DNA from: a virus
Strand: one strand, 5' to 3'
Virus record (IMG/VR): IMGVR_UViG_3300003323_000950
Span: 1-64,000 of that record
Length of the DNA stretch: 64,000 nucleotides
This document shows positions 7,162-15,108 of this stretch, piece after piece. The notes under the pieces were generated by a model that made no database searches, was not told where the DNA came from, and saw nothing but the letters and a program-made list of their open reading frames with translations. The number at the start of each line of letters is the position of its first letter. Positions within the stretch are counted from its first letter, which is position 1. The position numbers were made by a program, and so were the translations under genes.

Positions 7162-7894
7162 GAAGTTTGATTGGTAAACGTTCTGGTATTTCATCGTATG
7201 TTCTGCCCTGCAGAAGTCGGCCGCTTTCTTTCTTGTTCTTACCTCCCCATTGTTTGAAGAAGAACTTTACGCCGGCGCGAGCACACTGGTCTCGTATTGA
7301 TGTAACCCACTCTTCGCGCATTGGCCGAGGCTTACGGCCACTTTCTCCGCCGACAATTACCCAATCTATCATGCCCAATTGCATATTCTCTATAGGTCCT
7401 AAAAGTGGCTCTAAAGAAAGAAATTTTGTATGGGCAGTTGTGGCAGACAAGTCAGTTATACGTTTGGTGTATAACTCGCTTTCGACACTGACACCAAGCC
7501 ACAAGTTTTCAGGCCATGGTGTTCTTGGACCTATCCATTCATAATCCAAAAGCCTTGAACTGCGCTTGGTTAGAACCTGGAAAGTATGCTGTGGGTTTTC
7601 GCGGATCACCTTCATCACCCGATCTATGAAATCGAATGGAACATCGTGATGAAACAGATCGCTCATTGAATCAACGAAAACCATTCTACTGCCTCGCCAT
7701 TTGTATGGGCGCTTAAGCTCGTCTTCGTGAATGCGCAACTTGAAGCCGTCCTGATACTTTTCCTGGCCCATGCCTTTCAGCCGGCGCGTCATCACTTCGG
7801 CATAGCAGAACTTGCAGCCTGTTGAAATCTTGTCACATCCCGTTGTCGGGTTCCACGTGATTTCTGTCCATTCTATTCTTGAAGATGTGCTCAT
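7148..7894 (-). CDS. Phage Gp37/Gp68 family protein (DUF5131), radical-SAM-like
   Basis: A 248-residue protein starting at MSTSSRIEWTEITWNP; a longer frame would run into the tRNA-like gene and is rejected. The segment TTGCDKISTGCKFCYAE supplies three cysteines (C20, C27, C30) like an iron-sulfur cluster site. It continues with FVDSMSDLFH, QVLTKRSSRL and GGESGRKPRPM, all hallmarks of the Gp37/Gp68 family. Members are widespread in phages and plasmids; the biochemical role is not established. Family call is firm, function inferred only as redox or radical-SAM-like. Confidence 0.9.
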   Translation of the reverse strand: MSTSSRIEWTEITWNPTTGCDKISTGCKFCYAEVMTRRLKGMGQEKYQDGFKLRIHEDELKRPYKWRGSRMVFVDSMSDLFHHDVPFDFIDRVMKVIRENPQHTFQVLTKRSSRLLDYEWIGPRTPWPENLWLGVSVESELYTKRITDLSATTAHTKFLSLEPLLGPIENMQLGMIDWVIVGGESGRKPRPMREEWVTSIRDQCARAGVKFFFKQWGGKNKKESGRLLQGRTYDEIPERLPIKLHDQK

Positions 7895-7914
7895 AATTGA
7901 AATCTTAAAAAGAA

Positions 7915-7934
7915 CCCCGACCAGTTGGTCGGGG
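7915..7934 (-). terminator. Rho-independent terminator after the tRNA-like gene
   Basis: A perfect 8-bp stem CCCCGACC/GGTCGGGG with a 4-nt loop, followed on the minus strand by TTCTTTTT. It lies between the tRNA-like gene and the Gp37/Gp68 gene. Confidence 0.85.
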
Positions 7935-7958
7935 TAGACAAACAACCCATTAACATGC

Positions 7959-8026
7959 TCCCGTGGACCGATTCGAACGATCACCGCCCGCTTTCGCAGC
8001 GGTTCTGCCAGTTAAACTACACGGGA
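7959..8026 (-). tRNA. tRNA-like gene with a shortened anticodon arm
   Basis: The acceptor stem TCCCGTG/CACGGGA, the D-arm GTTT...GAAC and the T-arm GATCG-TTCGAAT-CGGTC are all present and pair well. The gene is only 68 nt long because the anticodon region is short. Folding gives CCGC-TGCGAAA-GCGG, a 4-bp stem whose loop lacks U33 in the usual place. Reading CT-GCG-AA would suggest anticodon GCG (Arg), and the centre of the 7-nt loop would suggest CGA (Ser). No CCA is encoded. It may be a degenerate or unusual tRNA. Confidence 0.65.
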
Positions 8027-8033
8027 TGACCAT

Positions 8034-8378
8034 TTAATATATTGTTATAGTTCTGTACTGGAAACATCCACCCTGTACGAGCCCGAACTCTGTTTCAATC
8101 CAGGGGCCGCAATTACTGCATGATTGTGATTGGTCTTGGCAGACTGCCCAACCACATCCATAAACAGAACCATAGTTTGCCCACTGGCTACACTGTAGTA
8201 ACATCGGGGCCACAATTTCCTCTTCATCCTCAATTACAAGGATGTAATGCGCGTAGGGCTGAAGTTCTTTTAGATTTTCTACAGTAACCTCGGTTACAGG
8301 TAATGGCTCAGATTTAGTTTGAGCTTGAGAAACAAAAGCGCAAAGCGCCACAACGAGCGTTAAAACTAACTTTTTCAT
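8034..8378 (-). CDS. Secreted Cys-rich small protein, 114 aa
   Basis: It has a clear Sec signal peptide (MKKLVLTLVVALCAFVSQAQ), with cleavage expected near residue 20. The mature part carries six cysteines, mostly clustered (YGCGWAVCQ, SCSNCG, GGC), enough for three disulfides. It lies directly upstream of the tRNA-like gene. Function is unknown; it may act in the periplasm or outer envelope of the host. Confidence 0.7.
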   Translation of the reverse strand: MKKLVLTLVVALCAFVSQAQTKSEPLPVTEVTVENLKELQPYAHYILVIEDEEEIVAPMLLQCSQWANYGSVYGCGWAVCQDQSQSCSNCGPWIETEFGLVQGGCFQYRTITIY

Positions 8379-8462
8379 AAAATGCCCTTACTTTACCCCC
8401 GGGCCAGAGGTTAAATTGTTAAATATTCTACCCGTTTCCTGAATCAATGTCGTGTTTCATAT

Positions 8463-8804
8463 CTACTTTCCGGTTGGTGGTTCAGTGTACGTAATGACTA
8501 CTTTTTTGCCGTCGTATTTTACAGTGGTATTGTCGGTGTGCACCTCTCTGGGCAATCCCCCTACGCTATCTATCACGTTGCCTGAGCCGAGATCTTTACT
8601 CCCTTCCTCTGAATTCCATATCCTAGGTTCTTTGGATATCTCTATTGAAGGTGTATTATCACCAAACACCCGCCCAGTGTATGAAGCCAGTGGTATGGGC
8701 CAAATGATAGGCCCTCCAGTATTAGTGTATTTTTTGGCAAATTCGGCCCATGATTCATAGCCCGCATACTGAGCGACTTTATCCTTTGCTTCCTGTAGTG
8801 TCAT
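8463..8804 (-). CDS. Hypothetical protein, 113 aa
   Basis: The N-terminal ~27 residues (EAKDKVAQYAGYESWAEFAKK) form a helical segment like small phage peptides with an YxSWxEF motif. The rest is polar and extended. The ATG is at 8802-8804. The short intergenic space upstream contains a GGGCC/GGGCCC hairpin. Confidence 0.55.
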   Translation of the reverse strand: MTLQEAKDKVAQYAGYESWAEFAKKYTNTGGPIIWPIPLASYTGRVFGDNTPSIEISKEPRIWNSEEGSKDLGSGNVIDSVGGLPREVHTDNTTVKYDGKKVVITYTEPPTGK

Positions 8805-8904
8805 GTTATTGTTTTTAACTGGGCCCTATCCGGCGTCAGGCCCGTTGATCCTTGCGCTTTGCCGGATCAGAGTTAATCATTCCCCATAAATTGCCGGGGT
8901 GGCG

Positions 8905-9411
8905 TTATTTTTTTGATTCAGAGATCATAGAATTCATTATGGCTATAAACTCATCAGTATCATGATGCCTGTAATATTTTATACCTCCTTCAAGAGCATT
9001 CCTAACGTTATCACGATGTATGTACCATTTATAACTTTTTGTTGTTGTCTGGATTGCATTTACGCCGAATTTCTTGGCAATATCAATTACGTCCATAGGA
9101 TGGAGACTGCCGCAGAAACTGCAACAACGGTCGCCGTTAGGCATTTTATTCCATACATCTATGTTTTCCTTTTTTTCCCAAGGTCCATATTCAGACATTC
9201 TACGACCACATGTCTGTCTTTCCAACAGATCAATTTCTGATTTATCAATAACAACAAACTCTTTTTCGACTTCGTATTTATGTTGCCGGTACGGCGTACT
9301 ACTATCAGAAAATAAGAATCTGAGCAAATAATCTCCACTTTCGTGAAATCCAACATGCTCTACAATGTGACCAGATCCGTTGTTTCTTTTTAGGTAATTT
9401 AAAATTTCCAT
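8905..9411 (-). CDS. Hypothetical zinc-knuckle protein, 168 aa
   Basis: The start is at MEILNYLKRNNGSGH because the longer frame would overlap the tRNA-like gene at 9434. The middle contains RCCSFCGSLHPMDVIDIAKKFG, a zinc-ribbon-like CxxC adjoining a helix. The C-terminus is helical. It may bind RNA or DNA; no family was recognised. Confidence 0.65.
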   Translation of the reverse strand: MEILNYLKRNNGSGHIVEHVGFHESGDYLLRFLFSDSSTPYRQHKYEVEKEFVVIDKSEIDLLERQTCGRRMSEYGPWEKKENIDVWNKMPNGDRCCSFCGSLHPMDVIDIAKKFGVNAIQTTTKSYKWYIHRDNVRNALEGGIKYYRHHDTDEFIAIMNSMISESKK

Positions 9412-9433
9412 TGTTATATGATGATGATTTTGG

Positions 9434-9512
9434 GTGGATGGCCGGATTCGAACCGGCATTGTCACTGCGAATACTTAAATCACAGCTCGTATTACCATTA
9501 TACGACATCCAC
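9434..9512 (-). tRNA. tRNA-like gene with an enlarged anticodon arm
   Basis: The acceptor stem GTGGATG/CATCCAC, the D-arm GTAT...ATAC and the T-arm GCCGG-TTCGAAT-CCGGC are perfect. The gene is 79 nt. The anticodon region folds as CTGTGA/TCGCAG with a 9-nt loop TTTAAGTAT, preceded by three unpaired bases and followed by a 7-nt variable region. Candidate anticodons are TAA or AAG (both Leu). The enlarged loop is unusual. Confidence 0.65.
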
Positions 9513-9737
9513 CTTTTATCGGCCCCGCTATCCGATTACAACTCGGAAGATCATTTAAGACATAATGCTGTACACTCATCAAATCTTAAATAACATTATC
9601 GCAGGGCACTCGCTTTTAGTGTTTCAAAATAAACCGGCGGCTATTAACCCGTTACATGCCTTACCGCCGCCGGCGCCAGTAATCCTCTCTATGAAGAACG
9701 CCGCAGATACCTGGCATATATCCGCGAATAACAACCA

Positions 9738-10013
9738 TCAAACAATATAGTGCTTTCCGTCGCTCAGCGTGTTATGCTTTGCGTGTTGCATATTGATAAA
9801 TTCTTCCTTAACCCATTCTTTCACCTCCAACAGGGTCACCGAGAACTTACCGCTCAAATCTTCAAACTCGGTCCTGGCCAGATCTTCAAGATTGTACTTG
9901 GTATCTTCTGTGATCTCTCCTGTTTCAAGAGCAATCTTAAACAGGCCGGGATACTTCGTAATAAAAGCCTTAGCGCTTTGTCTTGCTTTCTGTTCTGCTT
10001 CCGTCTTATTCAT
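9738..10013 (-). CDS. Hypothetical protein, 91 aa
   Basis: A small acidic helical protein (MNKTEAEQKARQSAKAF..., then FSVTLLEVKEWVKEEF). It lies directly downstream of a promoter box whose start-proximal part overlaps the ATG region. The 220 bp downstream, up to the tRNA-like gene, show no convincing gene. Function is unknown. Confidence 0.6.
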   Translation of the reverse strand: MNKTEAEQKARQSAKAFITKYPGLFKIALETGEITEDTKYNLEDLARTEFEDLSGKFSVTLLEVKEWVKEEFINMQHAKHNTLSDGKHYIV

Positions 10014-10017
10014 GATG

Positions 10018-10049
10018 TAAATGTAACTTCAGGTTATTTAGAAAGCAAC
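10018..10049 (-). promoter_or_regulatory. Promoter box upstream of the 10013 gene
   Basis: The minus strand reads GTTG-N20-TACATTTA, one base from the consensus in each element. The half-site TGTAAC is present and the second half (GTTATT) is imperfect. It overlaps the leader of the 9738-10013 gene. Confidence 0.6.
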
Positions 10050-10063
10050 AATATTTTTAATTT

Positions 10064-10639
10064 TTATTTCAAAACAGCCGCGTACCCCTCTTCGGTGAGG
10101 CGCTTATGCAATTCCTCAGCCTTATGCATGTCGTTGATCGTTACGGTTACTATCCAACCGTTTTTCACATCTTCAGTTGTTTCGTCGGCCTTTGGGGTCA
10201 GGTTAAACTCGACTCTTCTGTTTTTCTTAAGTGAATCGAAGTTTGTGTTTACCGATAGCCAATCCGGTTGAATGTCAAATGTGAACTTCAAGTAGCCTTC
10301 ATTGGTCACCGTTCCGAATTGGCTACTGATCGCCAGAAGATTCTTTTTCGCTTCTTCAGCGTTGGCGCCGGGAACCAGAAGGTAAGGGATCTTGATCGGC
10401 TCTACATTTTCCATCCGGAAAACATACCGGCGTTGATTGCCATCGATAAGGTATAGCTTTTCGTCCTGCGGATTCTTCCACAGCACGAACGGGGACAGCA
10501 GCCCCTGGTTTATTAAACTGCTTCGAAGGCGGGCGTAATTGCTCTTCTTGAGCTCTTTAAGGCCTCCCTGAATATCCACCGGGTCTCGGTAATCTATAAC
10601 AGGTAGTTGTGATAGGTTTGGGTTGATGTTGATTTTCAT
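10064..10639 (-). CDS. ParB-like (Srx-fold) domain protein, 191 aa
   Basis: The N-terminal 100 residues have the ParB/sulfiredoxin pattern: an xxSNYARLRSSLINQGLLSPFVLW segment followed by YLIDGNQRRYVF (residues ~63-74), which matches the conserved G-x-R-R box. The C-terminal half is mixed alpha/beta and unrecognised. Stand-alone phage ParB-like proteins include nucleases and DNA-binding regulators. The role here is inferred to be DNA-related. Confidence 0.75.
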   Translation of the reverse strand: MKININPNLSQLPVIDYRDPVDIQGGLKELKKSNYARLRSSLINQGLLSPFVLWKNPQDEKLYLIDGNQRRYVFRMENVEPIKIPYLLVPGANAEEAKKNLLAISSQFGTVTNEGYLKFTFDIQPDWLSVNTNFDSLKKNRRVEFNLTPKADETTEDVKNGWIVTVTINDMHKAEELHKRLTEEGYAAVLK

Positions 10640-10644
10640 CGTTT

Positions 10645-11103
10645 CTATTCGAGTTTATTGATTCTATCTATTGGCAGCACGATCTCGCTGTCGTATGAGT
10701 TTTTGACTGTTACCCATTTTCCAGATATCTGCTCTTCTGTGATTTTCGGGTATTGAACGGCGAGCCATGCTTCTTTGTCCTTTATGCCAGATATGTGTTT
10801 GAAATCGCGATCGATCGCCATTATTATACCGCATCGGGAAACATCCAGTGAATCGCATACGCGGTCGCCCAAGCGGATGATGTCGTCGCTTTTGCTTACA
10901 AAATCGATGTGGCTAACATCGTCGCTCACTGCTGTAGCGGTGATTGTCGCGCGTATCAGCGAGATGTCCGCATCGAAGAAATCCTCCGACGCGGCAAGAA
11001 TCGCTTTCTTGATAAGTTTTAGATGGTGATTGTTGACTGGAGTATCTGTAACCAGGTCCAATTTATAGCTAGTTTTATACTCGCTGTTGCTTTTCATTTT
11101 CAT
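10645..11103 (-). CDS. Hypothetical protein, 152 aa
   Basis: It starts MKMKSNSEYKTSY; the second ATG is possible as well. The protein is acidic and soluble, with no recognised domain (contains RATITATAVSDDVSHIDFVSK). It lies 5 bp from the ParB-like gene, so the two are probably cotranscribed. Confidence 0.6.
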   Translation of the reverse strand: MKMKSNSEYKTSYKLDLVTDTPVNNHHLKLIKKAILAASEDFFDADISLIRATITATAVSDDVSHIDFVSKSDDIIRLGDRVCDSLDVSRCGIIMAIDRDFKHISGIKDKEAWLAVQYPKITEEQISGKWVTVKNSYDSEIVLPIDRINKLE

Positions 11104-11135
11104 AGTTAAGGATGTTTACAGCGAATATAAACAGG

Positions 11136-11972
11136 CTAGTCCATTTTGTCGTGCGGCAATATTTCATGCTCTGGCGGCGAAGGCGGCAAGATAGTATCGA
11201 AGATGCTGTCGAAGTTCAATGCATGTTTGATCCACATCTTAGTATCAAGCGTGAAATCAGATTTGAGCATCCATTCGGCATATTGCCGGTCCGATGTTAT
11301 CGTTTTGTTAATGTTCTTTCCGAAGTTGTAAACGATGTGTCTGTTCTCGTTCAGCGCAAGCTTACCGGCAAAGTCAACGATCTGTTTGCCGTTTGTTGCT
11401 ATTTTGTGGTACTCTTCGATGCCTTCTCCGATAACATCGGAATGATTGTCTACCTGGCAAGCAAAAACTATTTTTGCTACCTCAGTATCGTACTCAGCGC
11501 CGTGGGCCTTCTTGTCGTCCATCTCCAGGCCGGTGTAGTGCTTGTAACAGGCGCCGAGTGTACGCGGCATGATAACTGATTGATTCTTCAGCGTGTCGAT
11601 GAAACGGGTTTCCTTGTTTATTACACCATGATGGCCAGCGCGTAAAAGCTCTTCGGCCAACAGCGGCAAATCAAAGCCCATGATATTGTGGCCTGCCAGA
11701 TCACAGCCACTAATGAAGTTGGCAATTACAGAAGCGACTTCAGAGAACGGCGGATGGAAAGCAAGTAATTCATCGGTAATACCTGTCACTTCTACGGCGC
11801 CAGGCGACATGGGCACAGTAGGGTTGACATAGAAACTGATTTTGTCGATAATTTCTTCATGACTGAGATAGCGCTGAAGATCAACCTTTACCATGGAAAT
11901 CTCTGCTATCCTGGCGGTGGCTGGATTTGTATCCGTGGCCTCAAGATCGAAGAATACTACTGGTCTACTCAT
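11136..11972 (-). CDS. DnaQ-type 3'-5' exonuclease
   Basis: A 278-residue protein with the DEDD exonuclease pattern: FFDLEATDTN (D9, E11) as motif I, GHNIMGFDLPLLAEEL as motif II, and HGAEYDTEV as motif III. The catalytic fold fills residues ~5-175; the C-terminal 100 residues are an unrecognised extension. Such phage enzymes act in proofreading, DNA turnover or RNA processing. It lies 9 bp downstream of a ParB gene. Confidence 0.88.
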   Translation of the reverse strand: MSRPVVFFDLEATDTNPATARIAEISMVKVDLQRYLSHEEIIDKISFYVNPTVPMSPGAVEVTGITDELLAFHPPFSEVASVIANFISGCDLAGHNIMGFDLPLLAEELLRAGHHGVINKETRFIDTLKNQSVIMPRTLGACYKHYTGLEMDDKKAHGAEYDTEVAKIVFACQVDNHSDVIGEGIEEYHKIATNGKQIVDFAGKLALNENRHIVYNFGKNINKTITSDRQYAEWMLKSDFTLDTKMWIKHALNFDSIFDTILPPSPPEHEILPHDKMD

Positions 11973-11981
11973 TGGTTTATT

Positions 11982-13625
11982 TTAGTTTGATTGTGTCTCT
12001 GCAGATGTCTTCTTCGCGCGCATGTCCGCTCGGGCCTTGGCTGAGGCAGCTTTCATAACTGCCTTGTCGTCGATAGAAGTCTGGCCGATCAATAACGCCT
12101 TTGATTTATCCTGTCCGTTGCCCATGGAAGCGAGGAATACAATATCAAGAAGTAAAAATTCAATTCGCTTCTTATCCTTGGCGGGGCTCGTCGATGTGTT
12201 ATTGTTAAGGTTGTCTACGATTTCGTCAAAGTCCAATGTGAAGAATACATCTTCTGATATCTCGACACCTGGTTTGATATCCATCGGCGTCCAGTGTTCA
12301 CCATCAAGCAGCGCCTGAACATTCAAAGTGAGGTCGTACTTTTTACATAGATCATATACAACTTTGTTCTCAAGCTGGATCTCTGACCAAATCTTGGCGA
12401 TGGCGATGATCTGCGCCATGTTATGCAGGCCGGTATCGCGCCGGCATTCATTATCGCGAAAAGCTTCCCAAAGGAGGTTATCGTAATTAGCCTCGGCTGC
12501 TGCTTTGAGATCCATCTGTTCTGCCTGCTCCCGGCTCACTTCTGGCTGAGGCGTTGAATCTATAGGCTCAGGTTTTTTCTCTTCAGTCTTAGATGAATTA
12601 ATAATCCGTATGTATCCGGATTCGATTGCTTTTTCGTGGCTTTTGGATGGACCGACGAAAACGGCATATACCAGATCCTTTAAGCTTTTTTCCTTCTTGG
12701 CATCTACTGGCTGATAATTGTCAATACTTATGATGTCGCCGAGATCTTTGTAGTGTTTTTCAGCACCAGGATATCGGGCTGCATAAACCACGGTTCGCAT
12801 TTTTTCGCTGTACTGGCGATGAAGGTCTTGATAATGCGCAATGTGTTTATCTCGATAACAGGAAAGGTCGAGGCATTTATCTGAATCTGTCATATCCTTG
12901 AACAGTCCCGGCATCGTTCGCTTCATGCATGACATGCAAGAACCGCATGCAGCTAATTTTTCAGACGACACATCGAAATCAGCCCAGGCCAAAGGCATAA
13001 GGACATTGTGATCGAAGAAAGCTTTCAAATCCTTCAGTCCCGAAAACATGGGCTGTTCTACGCCGTTTACGATCACATTGACGATTGTCATATTCAGCGC
13101 TTCCTTCTGCAATTTCTGCTCTAGCTGCGAAATCTTTATGGCTGCTGTTACTGGTAGAATATCCTTCTCTAAATACTGCTTAGCCTCGGGAATGAGATTA
13201 ACGAGCCGGATGCGGCTATATACGTACTCCTCTGTCTTGCCAAATTTATTGGCTATATCGATAAGCTGCACGCCTCGGCGCTTCTTCAGTATGCTGTCGT
13301 ATGCCTCTCCTTCATCCAGAGGTGTAAGATCCTCACGGTTCAGGTTTTCAGCCACTTGCATGTCGAATACCTGATCATCGTTAAGCTCCAATATTTTACA
13401 TGAAATATTGGTCCATCCAAGCGCGGTAGCAGCCCTGAATCGACGTTCTCCAAATACAATTTCATAGACCCCTGTAGGCAACAGCCGAACACCAAGCGGC
13501 TCCAGAAGACCATGCTGGTTCATACTGGTCGCAAGCTCTTGAATATTTGATTCTGAGAAGTGTTTACGTGGGTTGGTAGGGCTCGTGCGGATCAGAGCCA
13601 AATGTAGTGATGTGTATTTTTCCAT
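11982..13625 (-). CDS. ParB/RepB/Spo0J-family protein with Cys cluster
   Basis: A 547-residue protein. The N-terminus has the ParB fold with LIRTSPTNPRKHF and the GERRFRAA box (residues 59-66), followed by a helix-turn-helix region (IDIANKFGKTEEYVYSRIRL). A mid-section CGSCMSCMKRTMPG with a later CLDLSCY forms a probable zinc site. The C-terminal ~200 residues are unrecognised. This layout is common in Bacteroidota mobile elements and may be a partition, regulatory or CTPase protein. No ParA was seen in the window. Confidence 0.85.
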   Translation of the reverse strand: MEKYTSLHLALIRTSPTNPRKHFSESNIQELATSMNQHGLLEPLGVRLLPTGVYEIVFGERRFRAATALGWTNISCKILELNDDQVFDMQVAENLNREDLTPLDEGEAYDSILKKRRGVQLIDIANKFGKTEEYVYSRIRLVNLIPEAKQYLEKDILPVTAAIKISQLEQKLQKEALNMTIVNVIVNGVEQPMFSGLKDLKAFFDHNVLMPLAWADFDVSSEKLAACGSCMSCMKRTMPGLFKDMTDSDKCLDLSCYRDKHIAHYQDLHRQYSEKMRTVVYAARYPGAEKHYKDLGDIISIDNYQPVDAKKEKSLKDLVYAVFVGPSKSHEKAIESGYIRIINSSKTEEKKPEPIDSTPQPEVSREQAEQMDLKAAAEANYDNLLWEAFRDNECRRDTGLHNMAQIIAIAKIWSEIQLENKVVYDLCKKYDLTLNVQALLDGEHWTPMDIKPGVEISEDVFFTLDFDEIVDNLNNNTSTSPAKDKKRIEFLLLDIVFLASMGNGQDKSKALLIGQTSIDDKAVMKAASAKARADMRAKKTSAETQSN

Positions 13626-13667
13626 ATAAAAAAAGGGACGTTTCTTTTGTAAGGGGACGGCATTTGG

Positions 13668-14135
13668 CTACTTCAAGTCATCAGAGACTTTATAACCGAG
13701 CTCGCAGAGCAGGAAAATGATAGTGCCGATGTTGTCGGGAAAGTCCAACATCTCGCCATCATTCTTCATGCGGTAAATACTCCAGTTTTTGGTAATGAAT
13801 ACGACAGAGCCATCGTATCCAAGCATAATCTGCTTTTCGCTTGGAATGACGTTTAGCGGTTCGCCAAGGCCTTTACCGCCAAATCTCAGATGCGCGATGA
13901 TGTCGGCCAGATGCTGCTCGGTCAGGGAAGAAAAAGACCTCAGCGCAGGCGTAACCATATCACCATCCACCCACTGCGAGCGCTCGCCAGACTTGATCTG
14001 GACGCCGCTGTCCTCCATATCCACGTTTTCAATCTGCCCAGTCTGGTTGTGCTCCTCGCCAAGGACCATAGCGAAAGCACCGATATAATGCTTTAAAAAG
14101 GTCCACCGGCTTAATTTTTCCATTTGAATGGTCAT
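13668..14135 (-). CDS. Hypothetical protein, 155 aa
   Basis: The start is at MTIQMEKLSRW, directly after the leader AAAACCCCAATTTTT; a longer frame runs through the promoter. The protein is alpha/beta with YDGSVVFITKNWSIYRM. No family was recognised. A promoter box lies about 20 bp upstream, giving a very short leader. Confidence 0.6.
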   Translation of the reverse strand: MTIQMEKLSRWTFLKHYIGAFAMVLGEEHNQTGQIENVDMEDSGVQIKSGERSQWVDGDMVTPALRSFSSLTEQHLADIIAHLRFGGKGLGEPLNVIPSEKQIMLGYDGSVVFITKNWSIYRMKNDGEMLDFPDNIGTIIFLLCELGYKVSDDLK

Positions 14136-14153
14136 AAAAATTGGGGTTTTAGT

Positions 14154-14176
14154 AAAATGTAACTTCGCATTACAAA
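14154..14176 (-). promoter_or_regulatory. Promoter/operator box with weak -33 element
   Basis: The minus strand carries TACATTTT as the -7 element and the plus strand TGTAAC-N5-ATTACA. No TTTG is present at the standard -33 distance, so activation may depend on the box-binding factor. Confidence 0.5.
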
Positions 14177-14251
14177 TAAATGCTATTTGCATGCGAAGTC
14201 AAAATATTTTATCTAAAATTTGGAAAAATGACCTGCCAGGAGTATTGCGCC

Positions 14252-14470
14252 CTATTTCTGATAGGCGAGGCTGAAATCTTGGGCTTTCTCGTTCCAGATA
14301 ATGTAACGGAAACGCCCCATAACGGTATAATCAAGCTTGCCGTTTACAAGATTGTAATCTAACGCCTGATTGCTGGTGTAGGTTATGCCGCGGGCAGCTT
14401 TGAACTCCTCGAGGCTCAGTAGCTTATATTCAACTCCATCGATGATGATGTTTGGCCGCGGATATTCCAT
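14252..14470 (-). CDS. Hypothetical protein, 72 aa
   Basis: The ATG overlaps the upstream stop as TAATG, which fixes the start at MEYPRPNIIIDGVEYKLL rather than further up. The C-terminal part (YNLVNGKLDYTVMGRFRYI) is beta-rich. Function is unknown; it is the last gene of the lysis-type cluster. Confidence 0.6.
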   Translation of the reverse strand: MEYPRPNIIIDGVEYKLLSLEEFKAARGITYTSNQALDYNLVNGKLDYTVMGRFRYIIWNEKAQDFSLAYQK

Positions 14471-15108
14471 TAACGCCTTATGATAATTATTATCACCAAA
14501 AATAGGATGATCGCGATCAGAATCCAAAATAACGACGTTTTCCAAAATTGTTGCCGGCTGCCGTCGAGAGTTACATGCTGCGTTTGAACATCCTTTTTTA
14601 CCGTTTGCTCCTTGATCTTGTAAAAAACTGAAGCAAGCTGCCCGCCCTTGATCGTGGTTTCAATGTTTATTCGATCGTCGTTGAAAACATAGACGCTGTC
14701 GATGGCATACCCGCGCATGAACTTGTCCCGTGCCAGCTTGATCTGCTGATTGACTTTATAGGATTCAGCGAGCGCCCGCTCCCTGGCTGATGCCAGAAGG
14801 TTACCAGACGCTATTGCGCGGCGTAGAGAATCGTTTCTCAGCACGAGGCTGTCATAGTCACCTGCATCCTTATTGAATGCGGCAGAATCGATTTGTGGGG
14901 TTATCAGGACCTCCCGAGTTTCGCCTGGAACGATTATCTCCACGGTGAGCATCTTGTTTACCGAGTCTGCCACGCTGGGATCTAAGCGAATGCCTTTTTG
15001 GATTTTGTCAAAGCCTCGGCGTACTAGGGAACGCGCGCGCTGCTTGGTGGATATGCAGCTGCTGGCGAGTAGCGCAATTAAGAGTACAGAAAGGGTTATT
15101 TTTTTCAT
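14470..15108 (-). CDS. Unimolecular spanin candidate (lipoprotein with C-terminal TM)
   Basis: The 212-residue protein begins with a lipoprotein signal (MKKITLSVLLIALLASSC, lipobox ASSC), has a long charged periplasmic region with a predicted helical middle (SLRRAIASGNLLASARERAL), and ends with a membrane helix (LFWILIAIILFLVIIIIIRR). An outer-membrane lipid anchor and an inner-membrane C-terminal helix in one chain is the topology of u-spanins, which fuse host membranes at lysis. It lies in a cluster with other lysis-type genes. Confidence 0.7.
   Translation of the reverse strand: MKKITLSVLLIALLASSCISTKQRARSLVRRGFDKIQKGIRLDPSVADSVNKMLTVEIIVPGETREVLITPQIDSAAFNKDAGDYDSLVLRNDSLRRAIASGNLLASARERALAESYKVNQQIKLARDKFMRGYAIDSVYVFNDDRINIETTIKGGQLASVFYKIKEQTVKKDVQTQHVTLDGSRQQFWKTSLFWILIAIILFLVIIIIIRR

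Noticed and set aside
7897-7984. Longer start of the Gp37/Gp68 gene
   Set aside because: It would overlap the terminator and the tRNA-like gene; the family start at MSTSSRIEW fits better.
9514-9737. Small frames between the second tRNA-like gene and the 9738 gene
   Set aside because: Only very short or antisense frames; none has a start context or convincing composition.
14473-14545. Longer start of the 72-residue gene after the u-spanin candidate
   Set aside because: It would overlap the u-spanin gene; the TAATG coupling supports the shorter form.
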